Positions 35,506-44,779 of a DNA stretch of 55,265 bases are shown in pieces. The translations under genes were made by a program, and so were the position numbers. Numbering within the stretch: position 1 is the stretch's first letter; each line of letters begins with the position of its first letter. This stretch comes from Pseudomonadota bacterium (GTDB lineage: Bacteria > Pseudomonadota > Gammaproteobacteria > Steroidobacterales > Steroidobacteraceae). The notes beneath the pieces were generated by a model. The model was given only the letters and a program-made list of their open reading frames with translations. It was not told the origin of the DNA and searched no databases. The stretch is taken from positions 1-55,265 of the forward strand of contig JAJZDX010000029.1 in the NCBI GenBank assembly GCA_021805865.1. Direction: 5' to 3'.

Positions 35506-37014
35506 TCATTTTCCCGGGAAGACTACAGGACGGCCGGCCTGGGCGGGAGCCCGAAGCTTGGCGTGGGCGGCGCGGATGCCATCGAGCCCGGCGCGCACCG
35601 CCGCGTCCATGGGCGCGCAAGCCCCTTCCGAGGCGCTGGCATACTCGTAGCGCTGCTCACCGGTGGCGATCAGGCGACCGTCGCTGCGGCGCTTGAGACT
35701 GTGGAACAGATGCACGCCGTTGGCGTCGACGCCGAGCACCTGGGTGGCCACGAAAAGCGAATCGAGCACGCTCGCCGGCGCATGATGAATCACGTGGCTT
35801 TCGACGGCAAAGAACGCCCGGCCCGCACTTCGATCGGCGCCGTTCATGCCCGCGAGCCGGAACAGCGCGTCCGCGGCGTCGCCAAAGACTTGAACACAAC
35901 GCGACTCCGTCATGCGTCCGTTGTGATCGATCCACTCCGGGCGGACCTCGGTCTCGAGCGTGTTGAGCGGTTGTCCGGATGCAGCAGCGGCATCCTCGTC
36001 GGCGGACCGGAGCGCGGCGGCGCTATCGGCATAGAGGCGCTCCTCCACGGCACGCAGCGTCGAGCCGGCTCCGATGTCGAACTGCCTCAGCACCTGCTGG
36101 ATGGCAACCAGGTACTCGTCCCGCAGGCGCTCGAGCTCACGGATCGATCGCCCGGCCGCCTGGGCCTGGGTGCCCTCGACCATGCGGTCGATGAGCTGCT
36201 CGGTGAGCTCCGGCGCTTCGAGCTTGGTCCAGGGCCATTTGAGGCACGGACCGAACTGCCGCAGCATGTGGCGCATGCCCGTCTCGCCGCCGGCCAGATG
36301 ATAGATCAGGTTCGTGCCCATCGCCGCCCAGCGCAAGCCCGGTCCGTACACGATGGCATCGTCGAGCTCGCCCGTGGTCGCCACCCCGTCGTTGACCAAG
36401 TGCAGGATCTCGCGCCAGAGCGCTTCCTGCAGACGATCGGTCAGGTGGCCCGGCACCTCGCTGCGCACGCGCAGCGGGTGCATGCCGATATACGTATAGA
36501 ATGCCTGGGCGGCGTCGAGCGAGCGCGACGAGGTGTCATGGCCGCCGACCAGCTCGACCAGCGGCAGCAGATACACCGGATTGAACGGATGGGCGACCAG
36601 AAAGCGCTCGGGAGATTGCATGTCGCGCTGCAGGTCCGTGGGCATCAGTCCCGAGGTGCTCGAGGCGATCACCACATCCGCCGGCGCGTGCCGGCTGGCT
36701 TCCGCGAGCACACGCCGCTTCAGCTCCAGCTGCTCGGGTATGTTCTCCTGGATGAAATCCGCCCGCCGGGCCATCGCCTTCAAGTCGGTGGTGAAGGTCA
36801 GCGTACCCTTCGGCGGCAGCGGCGCGCTCGTCAGGCGCGCGAGGGCGGTCTCGGCGTTGGCGACCGCGCCGCGGATCCAGTCCTCCATCTCCGGCTTGAC
36901 GTCCGCCGCGATCACATCTATCCCGAAATGCAGCGCGCGCGCGGCCCAGCCGCCGCCGATCACCCCGGTGCCCAGCAGGCCCAGCGTCCTGACACATCTC
37001 ATGCTTTCGACCAC
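35506..37014 (-). CDS. lcdH: L-carnitine 3-dehydrogenase fused to a thioesterase domain
   Basis: A 502-residue bifunctional protein. Residues about 1-320 are L-carnitine dehydrogenase of the 3-hydroxyacyl-CoA dehydrogenase fold: LGLLGTGVIGGGWAARALHFG binds NAD, ASSTSGLMPTDLQ is the catalytic loop and AHPFNPVYLLPLVELVGG contains the His-Glu pair. It oxidises L-carnitine to 3-dehydrocarnitine. Residues about 350-500 are a hotdog domain; its active-site block reads PEWIDHNGRM, where the usual His after Asn-Gly is Arg. The start is GTG 37014 with GGGAGG 9 nt before; GTG 37023 and ATG 37002 are alternatives. Divergent from the permease gene. Confidence 0.88.
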   Translation of the reverse strand: MVESMRCVRTLGLLGTGVIGGGWAARALHFGIDVIAADVKPEMEDWIRGAVANAETALARLTSAPLPPKGTLTFTTDLKAMARRADFIQENIPEQLELKRRVLAEASRHAPADVVIASSTSGLMPTDLQRDMQSPERFLVAHPFNPVYLLPLVELVGGHDTSSRSLDAAQAFYTYIGMHPLRVRSEVPGHLTDRLQEALWREILHLVNDGVATTGELDDAIVYGPGLRWAAMGTNLIYHLAGGETGMRHMLRQFGPCLKWPWTKLEAPELTEQLIDRMVEGTQAQAAGRSIRELERLRDEYLVAIQQVLRQFDIGAGSTLRAVEERLYADSAAALRSADEDAAAASGQPLNTLETEVRPEWIDHNGRMTESRCVQVFGDAADALFRLAGMNGADRSAGRAFFAVESHVIHHAPASVLDSLFVATQVLGVDANGVHLFHSLKRRSDGRLIATGEQRYEYASASEGACAPMDAAVRAGLDGIRAAHAKLRAPAQAGRPVVFPGK

Positions 37015-37054
37015 TTCGCTCACCCTCCCGCCGGCGCCTTGCGGCCGGCATCGG

Positions 37055-37085
37055 TATTTTATAATATCAAGATCATAATATAAAC
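37055..37085. promoter_or_regulatory. Divergent carnitine promoter region with shared operator
   Basis: An AT-rich island between lcdH and the permease. TATAAT at 37060-37065 on the plus strand and TATTAT on the minus strand can serve as -10 elements in both directions; clear -35 elements are not seen. ATCAnnnTCATAATAT (37066-37081) repeats the motif upstream of the BKACE operon, including the flanking TAATATCA/TATTATCA. One bound repressor could control both directions. Confidence 0.6.
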
Positions 37086-37142
37086 AGGTTGCTCGCGCAC
37101 CGGGGGTGCCGGCGCGGCGCCCCAGCACACGTGGTCCATAAA

Positions 37143-38591
37143 ATGTTGCTCGAGAAACGCTCCATCGACTACGTGCCGCTCGCCGAGCGGCACGGCAAGG
37201 TCTGGCACCTCTGGCCCGTATGGTTCTCGGGCGATGCGCACCTGGCGACCCTCGCCATCGGCGTGCTCGGCATCGCCCTCGGCGAGAATCTCCTGTGGAC
37301 GGCGGTGGCGGTGATCGCCGGCTGCGCCATCGGCACGTTTTTCATGTCGTTTCACTCGGCGCAGGGACCGCAGCTCGGTCTGCCGCAGATGATCCAGTCT
37401 CGGCCGCAGTTCGGCTACGCCGGGGCGCTGCTCGTGTGGGCATTCGCCCTGGTGACCTACGTCGGCTACAACGCCTTCAACCAGGTGCTCGCCGTCCAGG
37501 CGATGCATCAGCTCGTCCACGGCCTGCCGGCCGACTCGCCGGCGGTGGTGATCGGCTTCGCGCTGCTCTCCGCCGGCATCGCCACCGTCGGCTACGACTC
37601 GATCCACCTCGCGCAGCGGGCGGTGGCGTTTTCCATGCTGGCGATCCTCACCGTGTTCACGGTGAGCGCGGTCTTTCTGCTGAAGATCCCCGCCTCGCAG
37701 TGGGCCTGGGGGGATTTTCGCCCGACGCCGTTCCTCACCGAGCTGCTGGCCGCCGCCGCCTATCAGCTCACCTGGTCGATCTACGTCTCGGACTACTCGA
37801 GATACCTGCCCAAGGAGGTCAGCATCCGCGCCTCCTTCTGGTGGACCTACCTCGGCGCGTTCGTCGGCGGCGCCTGGATGATGCTGGTGGGAAGCGTCGC
37901 CGCGGCGATGTTTCCACGGCTCGATGTGCCAGCGGCGCTCGAGCGGGCCGCGAACAGCATCTTTCCCGGCCTCGGGGAGCTGGTGCTGGTCGGCGCGCTG
38001 ATTGGCCTGCTCACCGTGGCGGCGCTCAATTTCTACGGCGCTTCGCTGACGCTGCTCAGCGTCTGGGACACCTTCAAGCCGCTCAAGAGCAGCGCCGGCA
38101 AGCGCATCGCGAGCCTCGCCGCCGCGGCCATCGTCTCCACCGCGATCGCGCTCAATTCCTCGAGCGACTTTCTGCGGGGCTTCTCCAATCTGCTCTCGGT
38201 GCTGCTTTACCTGTTCACGCCCTGGACGGCGATCAACCTGGTCGATTTCTACCTGGTGCGCAAGGGGCATTACTCGGTGCGCGAGATTTTCAACCCCCGC
38301 GGCATGTACGGGCGTTGGAATTGGCACGGGCTGGCGGCCTACGCTTGCGGGTTCGCGGCCATGATCCCGTTCTTCAGCACCGGGCTGTACACCGGGCCCG
38401 TCGCCCGCTGGCTCGGCGGCGCGGATCTGTCCATGCTGGTGGGCCTGCCTGTATCGGCGGGCATCTATCTGCTCGCCTGCCGCACGATGGACATCGAGGC
38501 CGACGTCCGCGCGGCCGCGGCGGCGGACCTCGGGCTGGAGCCCGTCACCGACGCGACCGAGCCGGATGAGGCGGTGTTCTCCGACGCCTGA
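37143..38591 (+). CDS. NCS1-family cation symporter, candidate carnitine permease
   Basis: A 482-residue inner-membrane transporter with about 12 helices of the purine-cytosine permease (NCS1) family, recognisable from LPQMIQSRPQFGYAGALLVW, YDSIHLAQRA and VSDYSRYLPKEVSIRASFWWTYLG. NCS1 proteins usually carry nucleobases, allantoin or related rings. Here the gene is divergent from lcdH and shares its operator region, so a quaternary amine such as carnitine is the likely substrate; that would be unusual for the family. The start at ATG 37143 lacks a clear ribosome site. Confidence 0.8.
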   Translation: MLLEKRSIDYVPLAERHGKVWHLWPVWFSGDAHLATLAIGVLGIALGENLLWTAVAVIAGCAIGTFFMSFHSAQGPQLGLPQMIQSRPQFGYAGALLVWAFALVTYVGYNAFNQVLAVQAMHQLVHGLPADSPAVVIGFALLSAGIATVGYDSIHLAQRAVAFSMLAILTVFTVSAVFLLKIPASQWAWGDFRPTPFLTELLAAAAYQLTWSIYVSDYSRYLPKEVSIRASFWWTYLGAFVGGAWMMLVGSVAAAMFPRLDVPAALERAANSIFPGLGELVLVGALIGLLTVAALNFYGASLTLLSVWDTFKPLKSSAGKRIASLAAAAIVSTAIALNSSSDFLRGFSNLLSVLLYLFTPWTAINLVDFYLVRKGHYSVREIFNPRGMYGRWNWHGLAAYACGFAAMIPFFSTGLYTGPVARWLGGADLSMLVGLPVSAGIYLLACRTMDIEADVRAAAAADLGLEPVTDATEPDEAVFSDA

Positions 38592-38733
38592 GCCTGCCCC
38601 CGACGCTCGCCGCCGGCGCCCGCCGGCCGGGTCCGCCGCCCTGCAAGAAGCGCCGTGCCGGGGACCTCGAGCCCGAGGATCGAAAGATCGGAAGCCCTCC
38701 GGCCCTGATCGAGCTTCCAAACCGCCTGCGGCC

Positions 38734-40272
38734 TCAGCCGCCCGGCCGGTCGGCTGCGGCGAAGGTCTCGCGGATCGCGCGCAGACGCGCCTCGAGCTCC
38801 GCCCCGAGTGGCTCGGGGCGATGGGCCTGGAGCGTGCGGACATCGGCATCGATTCTCTCCATGAGGTCCTCATCGGGCAGCAGGCCCGTGCTCACCGGCA
38901 GGCGGGCACCGAAGTAGCGGCTGTTCCACAGATGCTCGCGGCAGTGCGCGGCGGTGTGCCGCTGGCCCAGGTAATTGCCCCGGGCGCCGACTTTGCGGGC
39001 GAGATCGAGAGCGACCGTGTCCGCGTCGATCGTGATGCCCTGCCAGAGCGTGCGCAGCAGGCCGGCCAGGTCATCGCACAGGCACAGCGCGTGCAGCGAG
39101 AACGTCAGGCCCTGATCGAGCGAGCCGAGATAATCGAGGGTGGCGGGACGGCTGTAGAAGGCCTGCATCATGCCAAGGGAGATCTCCGCGACCGCATCCT
39201 GATTGAAACGGCGCGCGGGGGAGTGGCCGCCGGCACCGGTGAGGGAGGGCAGCCCCAGGCGGCGGCGCACCTGGCACATGAGCATGTCCGCGAGCGAGGT
39301 CTGGGCGAAATTGCCGATGCCGCCGGTGGCCGGCTCCATGAAGGACACATCGGAGCTGCCGACGCAGAATGCTCCGCGGCGGATGAGCTGCGCGAGAACC
39401 ATGCCCGCGAAATCCGTCGCCAGACTGTTCACCATGCAGCCGGCGGTGGTGATGGGGGTGGAGGCGCCGCCGATCGGCAGCGTGCCCACACTGATCGGCA
39501 CGCCCGCCTGCACGCACTTCACGAGCTGCTCCACGTGGGCGCGCGGATAATTGAGCGGCAACGGCGTGATGATGTGCAGGAAGTACGGCTTCTCGAACAG
39601 CGCCTCGCGGCCGCCGCGGATCGCGGCGGCCATCTCGAGCACGGGATCGAGGGACTCGGCATTCTCGCACAGATACTCGAGCGGCTTGGTCGTGTTGGCC
39701 GCCAGGATGGCGAATTCCTCGATCTCGCCATGGATGTCCGAACGGGCCACGTTCTTCACCGCGACGCAGACCGCATCCATGTTGGGTAACGCATCCGCGA
39801 CGCGCGTCACCATCGCAAGGTCCTCGCCGTCGCTCGGACGCGGCTCACCGCTCACGGGATCGAAAATCCTGATGCACGTCATGCCGGGCATGAACCAGGT
39901 GTGGCGGTCGTCGAGCTCGATGCAGCGCCGCCCGTTGCGATCCCAGAGCCTCGCGCTCTTTGCGGTGCCGGCGAGGGCCGCGCGCACGAGCGGTGCCGGG
40001 AAACGCACGATCCCATCCAAGGAGACGTCGCACCCGGCTTCGCGAAACAGATCGAGAGCCTGCGATTGCGGGTCGAAGGCGACGCCGCAGTCCTGCATGA
40101 GCCTGAGCGCGCCCTCGATCAGCCGCAGAGCGAGCTCGGCAGGCACCGCCTCGTACGGCGCGGTGGCACCGTGATGCAGCCCCTGATCGGCGGGCGGGGC
40201 ATTCGCGGTCTCGGACACGGGGGCCGGTTGGGGTCTTCGTGCGCGGCGCGCAGGGCGGCTCTCGGTTGGCAT
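38734..40272 (-). CDS. MttB-family (non-pyrrolysine) methyltransferase 1
   Basis: A 512-residue TIM-barrel methyltransferase of the trimethylamine methyltransferase (MTTB) superfamily. Recognisable segments include HTWFMPGMTCIRIFDP, TTKPLEYLCENAESLDPVL, GTLPIGGASTPITTAGCMV and SDVSFMEPATGGIGNFAQ. The frame has no in-frame TAG, so there is no pyrrolysine; such members act on quaternary amines (glycine betaine, carnitine, proline betaine) with a corrinoid protein. The first 40 residues are Pro/Arg-rich and probably disordered. It is divergent from a trimethylamine-dehydrogenase-type flavoprotein across an AT-rich region. Substrate unknown. Confidence 0.87.
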   Translation of the reverse strand: MPTESRPARRARRPQPAPVSETANAPPADQGLHHGATAPYEAVPAELALRLIEGALRLMQDCGVAFDPQSQALDLFREAGCDVSLDGIVRFPAPLVRAALAGTAKSARLWDRNGRRCIELDDRHTWFMPGMTCIRIFDPVSGEPRPSDGEDLAMVTRVADALPNMDAVCVAVKNVARSDIHGEIEEFAILAANTTKPLEYLCENAESLDPVLEMAAAIRGGREALFEKPYFLHIITPLPLNYPRAHVEQLVKCVQAGVPISVGTLPIGGASTPITTAGCMVNSLATDFAGMVLAQLIRRGAFCVGSSDVSFMEPATGGIGNFAQTSLADMLMCQVRRRLGLPSLTGAGGHSPARRFNQDAVAEISLGMMQAFYSRPATLDYLGSLDQGLTFSLHALCLCDDLAGLLRTLWQGITIDADTVALDLARKVGARGNYLGQRHTAAHCREHLWNSRYFGARLPVSTGLLPDEDLMERIDADVRTLQAHRPEPLGAELEARLRAIRETFAAADRPGG

Positions 40273-40309
40273 GCGGTGATCCGCCGTGTCGTGGAGCGGG
40301 ATGCAGGCC

Positions 40310-40370
40310 CGGAGTTTATATGTTTATATAGAATTTGCCAAATTTATTATATATGTATATAGTACCTTGA
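40310..40370. promoter_or_regulatory. AT-rich divergent control region with direct and inverted repeats
   Basis: Direct repeats ATATGTTTATATAG (40318-40331) and ATATGTATATAG (40351-40362) flank a perfect palindrome AATTTG-C-CAAATT (40332-40344). The stretch separates MttB 1 and the flavoprotein 1 gene and stands out against the GC-rich surroundings. It likely holds two promoters and an operator. It does not match the carnitine motif at 28063/37066 or the box at 46458/53445. Confidence 0.5.
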
Positions 40371-40424
40371 TTCCCTCACCATGGGCGGCCAACCGTCGCA
40401 GGCGCGGCCCGCCGCAAAGCGCAG

Positions 40425-42455
40425 ATGAGCACCGAATCCCGCTATGACGTGCTGTTCGAGCCGGTGCGCATCGGTCCGGTCACCGCGCGCAACCGCTTCT
40501 ATCAGGTGCCGCATTGCACGGGCATGGGCGCCGCCCTGCCGCGCACACTGGCGGCGATGCGCGGCATGAAGGCCGAGGGCGGCTGGGGGGTGGTATGCAC
40601 CGAGTACTGCTCGATTCACCCGAGCTCCGATGACCAGCCGTATCCATCCGCGGCGAACTGGGACGAGGGCGACGCGCGCAACCTCGCCGCGACGGCCGAT
40701 GCGGTGCACGCGCACGGCGCGCTCGCCGGAATCGAGCTGTGGCACGGGGGCAGTTTCGTCTCGAACCTGGCGAGCCGCGTGCCGAGCCTCGGGGTGCGCT
40801 CGATGCCGAGCCGCTGCGAGCCGATCCAGTCGCAGCGCATGGACCGACGCGACATCCGGCGCTTGCGCCAATGGCATCTCGCGGCTGCGCGACGCGCCAG
40901 AGCTGCGGGCTTCGACGTGATCTATGTTTACCCGACGCACGGCTACCTCGTCTCGGAATTCCTCTCTCGCGAGCTCAACGATCGTCTCGATGAGTACGGG
41001 GGCTCGCTTGAGAACCGGACACGGCTGTTTCGCGAGCTGCTGGATGAGACGCGCTCGGCGGTCGGCGACCAGTGCGCGATCGCGGTGCGCTTCTCCGCCG
41101 AGGGTCACGGGGATCGGCACCTGAGCGGCGATGAGGCCCGGGACGTGCTCGGCATGGTCGGCCCGATGGCGGACCTGTGGGACCTGGTCGTCGCCGACTA
41201 TTACGGCGAGGAGATGGCGAGCTCGCGGTTCGTCGCGGAAGGCGCGCTCGAATCGAAGGTCGCCCATGTCAAGGCGCTGACGGGCAAGCCCGTCGTGAGT
41301 GTCGGGCGCTTCACCTCCCCGGACGCCATGGTGCGGCAGGTGCGCGGCGGCGTCCTCGACTTCATCGGCGCCGCACGGCCGTCGATCGCCGATCCGTTTC
41401 TGCCCGCCAAGATCCGCGAAGATCGCCTCGAGGACATTCGCGAGTGCATCGGCTGCAACATCTGCTACGCGCACAATTACCGCGGCGCAGCTCTGCGCTG
41501 CACGCAGAATCCCACCATGGGGGAGGAGTGGCGCAGCGGCTGGCACCCCGAGAAGGTGCCCGCGGCTCGCGGCGGCACGGTGCTGATCGTGGGAGCCGGG
41601 CCCGCCGGACTCGAAGCGGCCCACGTGCTCGGCAAGCGCGGCTATGCGGTCACCGTCGCCGATGCGGCTCACGAGCCCGGAGGGCGGGTCACGCTCGAGA
41701 GCCGCCTGCCCGGCCTCTCGGAATGGGCGCGGGTCAGGGATTACCGCCTGGGTCAGATCAGGCGGCTGCCGGGTGTCTCCCTGTATCTCGGCAACCGATT
41801 GTCGGCCCGGGACGTGCGCGAGTTTGGAGCCGATCACGTGCTCATCGCCACCGGTGCCCGGTGGCGGCGCAATGGCATCGGCAGGTGGCACACGGGGCCC
41901 ATCACCGGACTGCACGCACCGGCCGTGCTGACCCCGGATGATCTGATGGCCGGCGCGCGACCGACCGGCGCGGTCACCGTATTCGATGATGACCACTACT
42001 ACATGGGGCCGGTGCTGGCCGCGCTCCTCGCCCGTTGCGGCGCACGCGTCACCTACGTGACCACGGAAGGCCGGGCGGGCGCCTGGAGCCACTACACGGG
42101 CGAGCAGGAGGCGACCCAGCGCCAATTGCTCGAGCTCGGCGTCGAGATCATCGTCGACACCTGCCTCGCCGCATTCGAGGAGACATGCATCTCCCTCGAG
42201 TGCATCTATACCGCAACGGTGCGCAAACACACCGCGAACGCGCTCGTGCTGGTCACCTCGAGAGAGCCCGACGACACGCTCTATCGGGAACTCGTGCCGG
42301 ACGGCGAGGAGCACGCCGGCAACGTCCAGCGCATCGGCGACTGCCTGCAGCCGGCGCTCATCGCCCACGCCGTCTACTCCGGCCACAGGGCCGCGCGGGA
42401 GCTCGACGAAAGTCCCGACCACCCGCCACCGAAACGCGACCGGGTCGTGATCTGA
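40425..42455 (+). CDS. Trimethylamine/dimethylamine dehydrogenase-type flavoprotein 1
   Basis: A 676-residue FMN, 4Fe-4S and FAD/ADP-binding enzyme close to trimethylamine dehydrogenase (TMADH). NRFYQVPHC has Cys31, the position that carries the covalent FMN in TMADH (Cys30). YPTH at 169-172 keeps the active-site Tyr and His. CIGCNIC (341-347) and Cys359 bind the cluster, followed by IVGAGPAGLEAA (388-399). TMADH-type enzymes split an N-methyl group from a tertiary or secondary amine as formaldehyde. Here, next to an MttB gene, the substrate may be a demethylation product such as dimethylglycine or a nor-betaine; this is inferred. Confidence 0.9.
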   Translation: MSTESRYDVLFEPVRIGPVTARNRFYQVPHCTGMGAALPRTLAAMRGMKAEGGWGVVCTEYCSIHPSSDDQPYPSAANWDEGDARNLAATADAVHAHGALAGIELWHGGSFVSNLASRVPSLGVRSMPSRCEPIQSQRMDRRDIRRLRQWHLAAARRARAAGFDVIYVYPTHGYLVSEFLSRELNDRLDEYGGSLENRTRLFRELLDETRSAVGDQCAIAVRFSAEGHGDRHLSGDEARDVLGMVGPMADLWDLVVADYYGEEMASSRFVAEGALESKVAHVKALTGKPVVSVGRFTSPDAMVRQVRGGVLDFIGAARPSIADPFLPAKIREDRLEDIRECIGCNICYAHNYRGAALRCTQNPTMGEEWRSGWHPEKVPAARGGTVLIVGAGPAGLEAAHVLGKRGYAVTVADAAHEPGGRVTLESRLPGLSEWARVRDYRLGQIRRLPGVSLYLGNRLSARDVREFGADHVLIATGARWRRNGIGRWHTGPITGLHAPAVLTPDDLMAGARPTGAVTVFDDDHYYMGPVLAALLARCGARVTYVTTEGRAGAWSHYTGEQEATQRQLLELGVEIIVDTCLAAFEETCISLECIYTATVRKHTANALVLVTSREPDDTLYRELVPDGEEHAGNVQRIGDCLQPALIAHAVYSGHRAARELDESPDHPPPKRDRVVI

Positions 42456-42689
42456 GCCCGCCCGGGCCGCGGCGGCCGACCAACACCGCGGCCCGGGGCT
42501 CGCGCGCGCTCACCGTTGCCCGCCGTAGCAGGCACGCCCGGCGCAGGCCCGGCGGCAACGTGCCACCGCGATCGCACGCTCATCGTACAAGTGAGCGATG
42601 GTGCGTGGCGAGGCCGTGCGCGAGGAGATAGAATCCGTCGAGAGGGCCGCGCGGCTGCGCGGCCCGCTGATGAATCGAGGTTGGCTGCC

Positions 42690-44684
42690 GTGTCTTCGCA
42701 GGCTCAAGGCGCTGTTCGCACCGCATACCAGCGGGCGCTGCAGGCCGTGCGCCTCGGGCGCTTCCAGAGCGCGGAGCAGCAGCTGCGGCAGATCCTGCGC
42801 ACCTGCCCCGGAGAGGTCAACAGCCTGCATCTGCTGGGGGCCACCCTGCTGTCGCAGCGCAAGCTGGCGCCCGCGCTGGAAATCCTCGAGCGCGTCGTTG
42901 CCGGCTCGCCCCGGTTCGCGCACGCACGCGTCGATCTTGCGCGCGCCTACCGTCAGGACGGGCGCCTCGAGGCGGCGTGCACGCAGCTGCGCCGCGTCGT
43001 GCAGGAAAGGCCGTCTCTGGAGTCCGCCTGGCTCGCCTATGGCGAGGTGCTCGTGGACCTCGGCATGACCGCGGACGCGCGCTTCGCCTTCGAGCAGGCG
43101 CGACGGCTCGACCCTCATCGACAGCGCATAGAGCAGGCAACGACCGCCCTCGCCGGCGGCGACTATCGCTCCTCGGAGGAGATCTTCCGCGAGGTCCTCA
43201 AGAGCGATGCGAGCCACCTCGCCGCTCTCGCCGGTCTCGCCGCCGTAGCCATCCGCGCGGGCAACACGCGCGATGCGCAGCGACTGCTGGGCCACGCCCG
43301 CAGCCGCTGCGCTCACCACCCCCTCGTGCGGCGCGCGTGGGGCCACAGCCTGCTTGCCGCGGAGCGACTGACCGAGGCGGAAGCCGCTTTCCGTGATCTG
43401 CTGACCTTCGAGCCGCAGAACGCGCTCAACTGGTCGGCATTGGGCTCGGTGTACATCAAGCTTCTGCGTCAGGAGGAGGCGCTGGCGGCCTACGAGGAGG
43501 CCGCGCGCCTCGATCCCTCGCAAGCGAGCTTCCGGCTTGCCATCGGCCACGTCAACAAGACGCTGGGACGGCGCGCGCAATGCGAGAGCGCCTATCGGGA
43601 ATGCCTGCGACTCGACCCGAAGTACACGGAAGCCTACTGGAGCCTTGCCGATCTCAAGAACTACCTCTTCAGCGATGCGGAGCTCGCATCGATGCAAGAC
43701 CTGCTCGCCTCCACGGGCGGCACCGACCCGGCGCAGCTGCACTTTGCGATCGCACGCGCGCTCGAGCAGCGAGACAGGTGCGCCGAGGCGTTCAGCCACT
43801 ATGCCGAAGGCAATGCATTGCGCAGGCGGACCGCCCCCTTTTCGATCGAGAGCTTCGAGGAGAAATCCGCACGCGTCGCGGCCTGTTACACCCGTGATTT
43901 CTTCCGGGACCGCGCCCCGGCCGGTCATTCCGATCCCGCGCCGATCTTCATCCTCGGCCTGCCCCGATCCGGCTCGACGCTGGTCGAGCAGATCCTCGCC
44001 AGCCACTCCCAGGTCGAAGGCACGATGGAGCTGCACAACATCCTCGCGATGGTGCGCGAGTTCGATCACCTCGAGCCCGATCGGGACGGCTATCCGGAAC
44101 GAGTGCGCGCGCTCTCACCGGACGAGCTCACCGGGCTTGGCCGCCGCTACATCGAGGAGACCCGCGCCGTACGGTCCGGCAAGCCGCGCTTCATCGACAA
44201 GATGCCCAACAATTTCAGTCACGTCGGCCTGATACACGCCATCCTTCCAAACGCCAGGATCGTCGATGTCCGCCGCCACCCCATGGACGCCTGCCTCAGC
44301 AACTTCAAGCAGTACTTCGCCAATGGCCAGTCCTTCAGCTACGACCTCGAGGATCTCGGGCGCTATTACCGGTGTTACCTCGCCCTGATGGATCACTGGG
44401 ACGAGGTGCTGCCGGGCAAGGTCATGCACCTTCAATACGAGCAGCTGATCGTCGATCCGCAAGGCACGATCCGGCGCCTTCTCGAGCACTGCGGACTGCA
44501 GTTCGAGGCGAGGACGCTCAGCTTTCACGAGAACCGCCGCGCCGTGCGCACCGCGAGCGCCGAGCAGGTGCGCCAGCCCCTGTACGCCTCGGGAGTGGGC
44601 TATTGGAGGCGGTTTGCGCACGACCTCGAGCCTCTGCGGGCCAGCCTCGGCGACTGCCTCGAGCGCTTCGCCGCCTGGGAATGA
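42690..44684 (+). CDS. TPR-repeat sulfotransferase
   Basis: A 664-residue protein. Residues about 5-360 hold a run of tetratricopeptide-like helices (YGEVLVDLGMTADARFAFEQARRLDP; ALGSVYIKLLRQEEALAAYEEAARLDP). Residues about 405-640 are a PAPS-dependent sulfotransferase: 5'-phosphosulfate loop FILGLPRSGSTLVEQIL and 3'-phosphate motif IVDVRRHPMDACLSNFKQYF. The start is GTG 42690 with GAGG 7 nt before. Such proteins are common next to TonB receptors in Sphingomonadales and Steroidobacteraceae. What is sulfated is unknown; the link to amine catabolism may be only by position. Confidence 0.85.
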   Translation: MSSQAQGAVRTAYQRALQAVRLGRFQSAEQQLRQILRTCPGEVNSLHLLGATLLSQRKLAPALEILERVVAGSPRFAHARVDLARAYRQDGRLEAACTQLRRVVQERPSLESAWLAYGEVLVDLGMTADARFAFEQARRLDPHRQRIEQATTALAGGDYRSSEEIFREVLKSDASHLAALAGLAAVAIRAGNTRDAQRLLGHARSRCAHHPLVRRAWGHSLLAAERLTEAEAAFRDLLTFEPQNALNWSALGSVYIKLLRQEEALAAYEEAARLDPSQASFRLAIGHVNKTLGRRAQCESAYRECLRLDPKYTEAYWSLADLKNYLFSDAELASMQDLLASTGGTDPAQLHFAIARALEQRDRCAEAFSHYAEGNALRRRTAPFSIESFEEKSARVAACYTRDFFRDRAPAGHSDPAPIFILGLPRSGSTLVEQILASHSQVEGTMELHNILAMVREFDHLEPDRDGYPERVRALSPDELTGLGRRYIEETRAVRSGKPRFIDKMPNNFSHVGLIHAILPNARIVDVRRHPMDACLSNFKQYFANGQSFSYDLEDLGRYYRCYLALMDHWDEVLPGKVMHLQYEQLIVDPQGTIRRLLEHCGLQFEARTLSFHENRRAVRTASAEQVRQPLYASGVGYWRRFAHDLEPLRASLGDCLERFAAWE

Positions 44685-44779
44685 GCGGGCGATCGGAGCC
44701 GCGTGGGCGCGCGCGCCCCCAAGAACCACGCATCGCCTGCCTTCGGCTCGCGCGAGCGCGATCCGGTGGCTGCGCCAGT

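Noticed and set aside
37059-38873. Long minus-strand frame of about 600 codons opposite the permease
   Set aside because: It is antisense to a clear transporter, is Arg/His/Gly-rich and has no domain; it is a composition shadow.
40347-42422. Long minus-strand frame opposite flavoprotein 1
   Set aside because: Antisense shadow of a strongly conserved gene in GC-rich DNA; no recognisable motifs.
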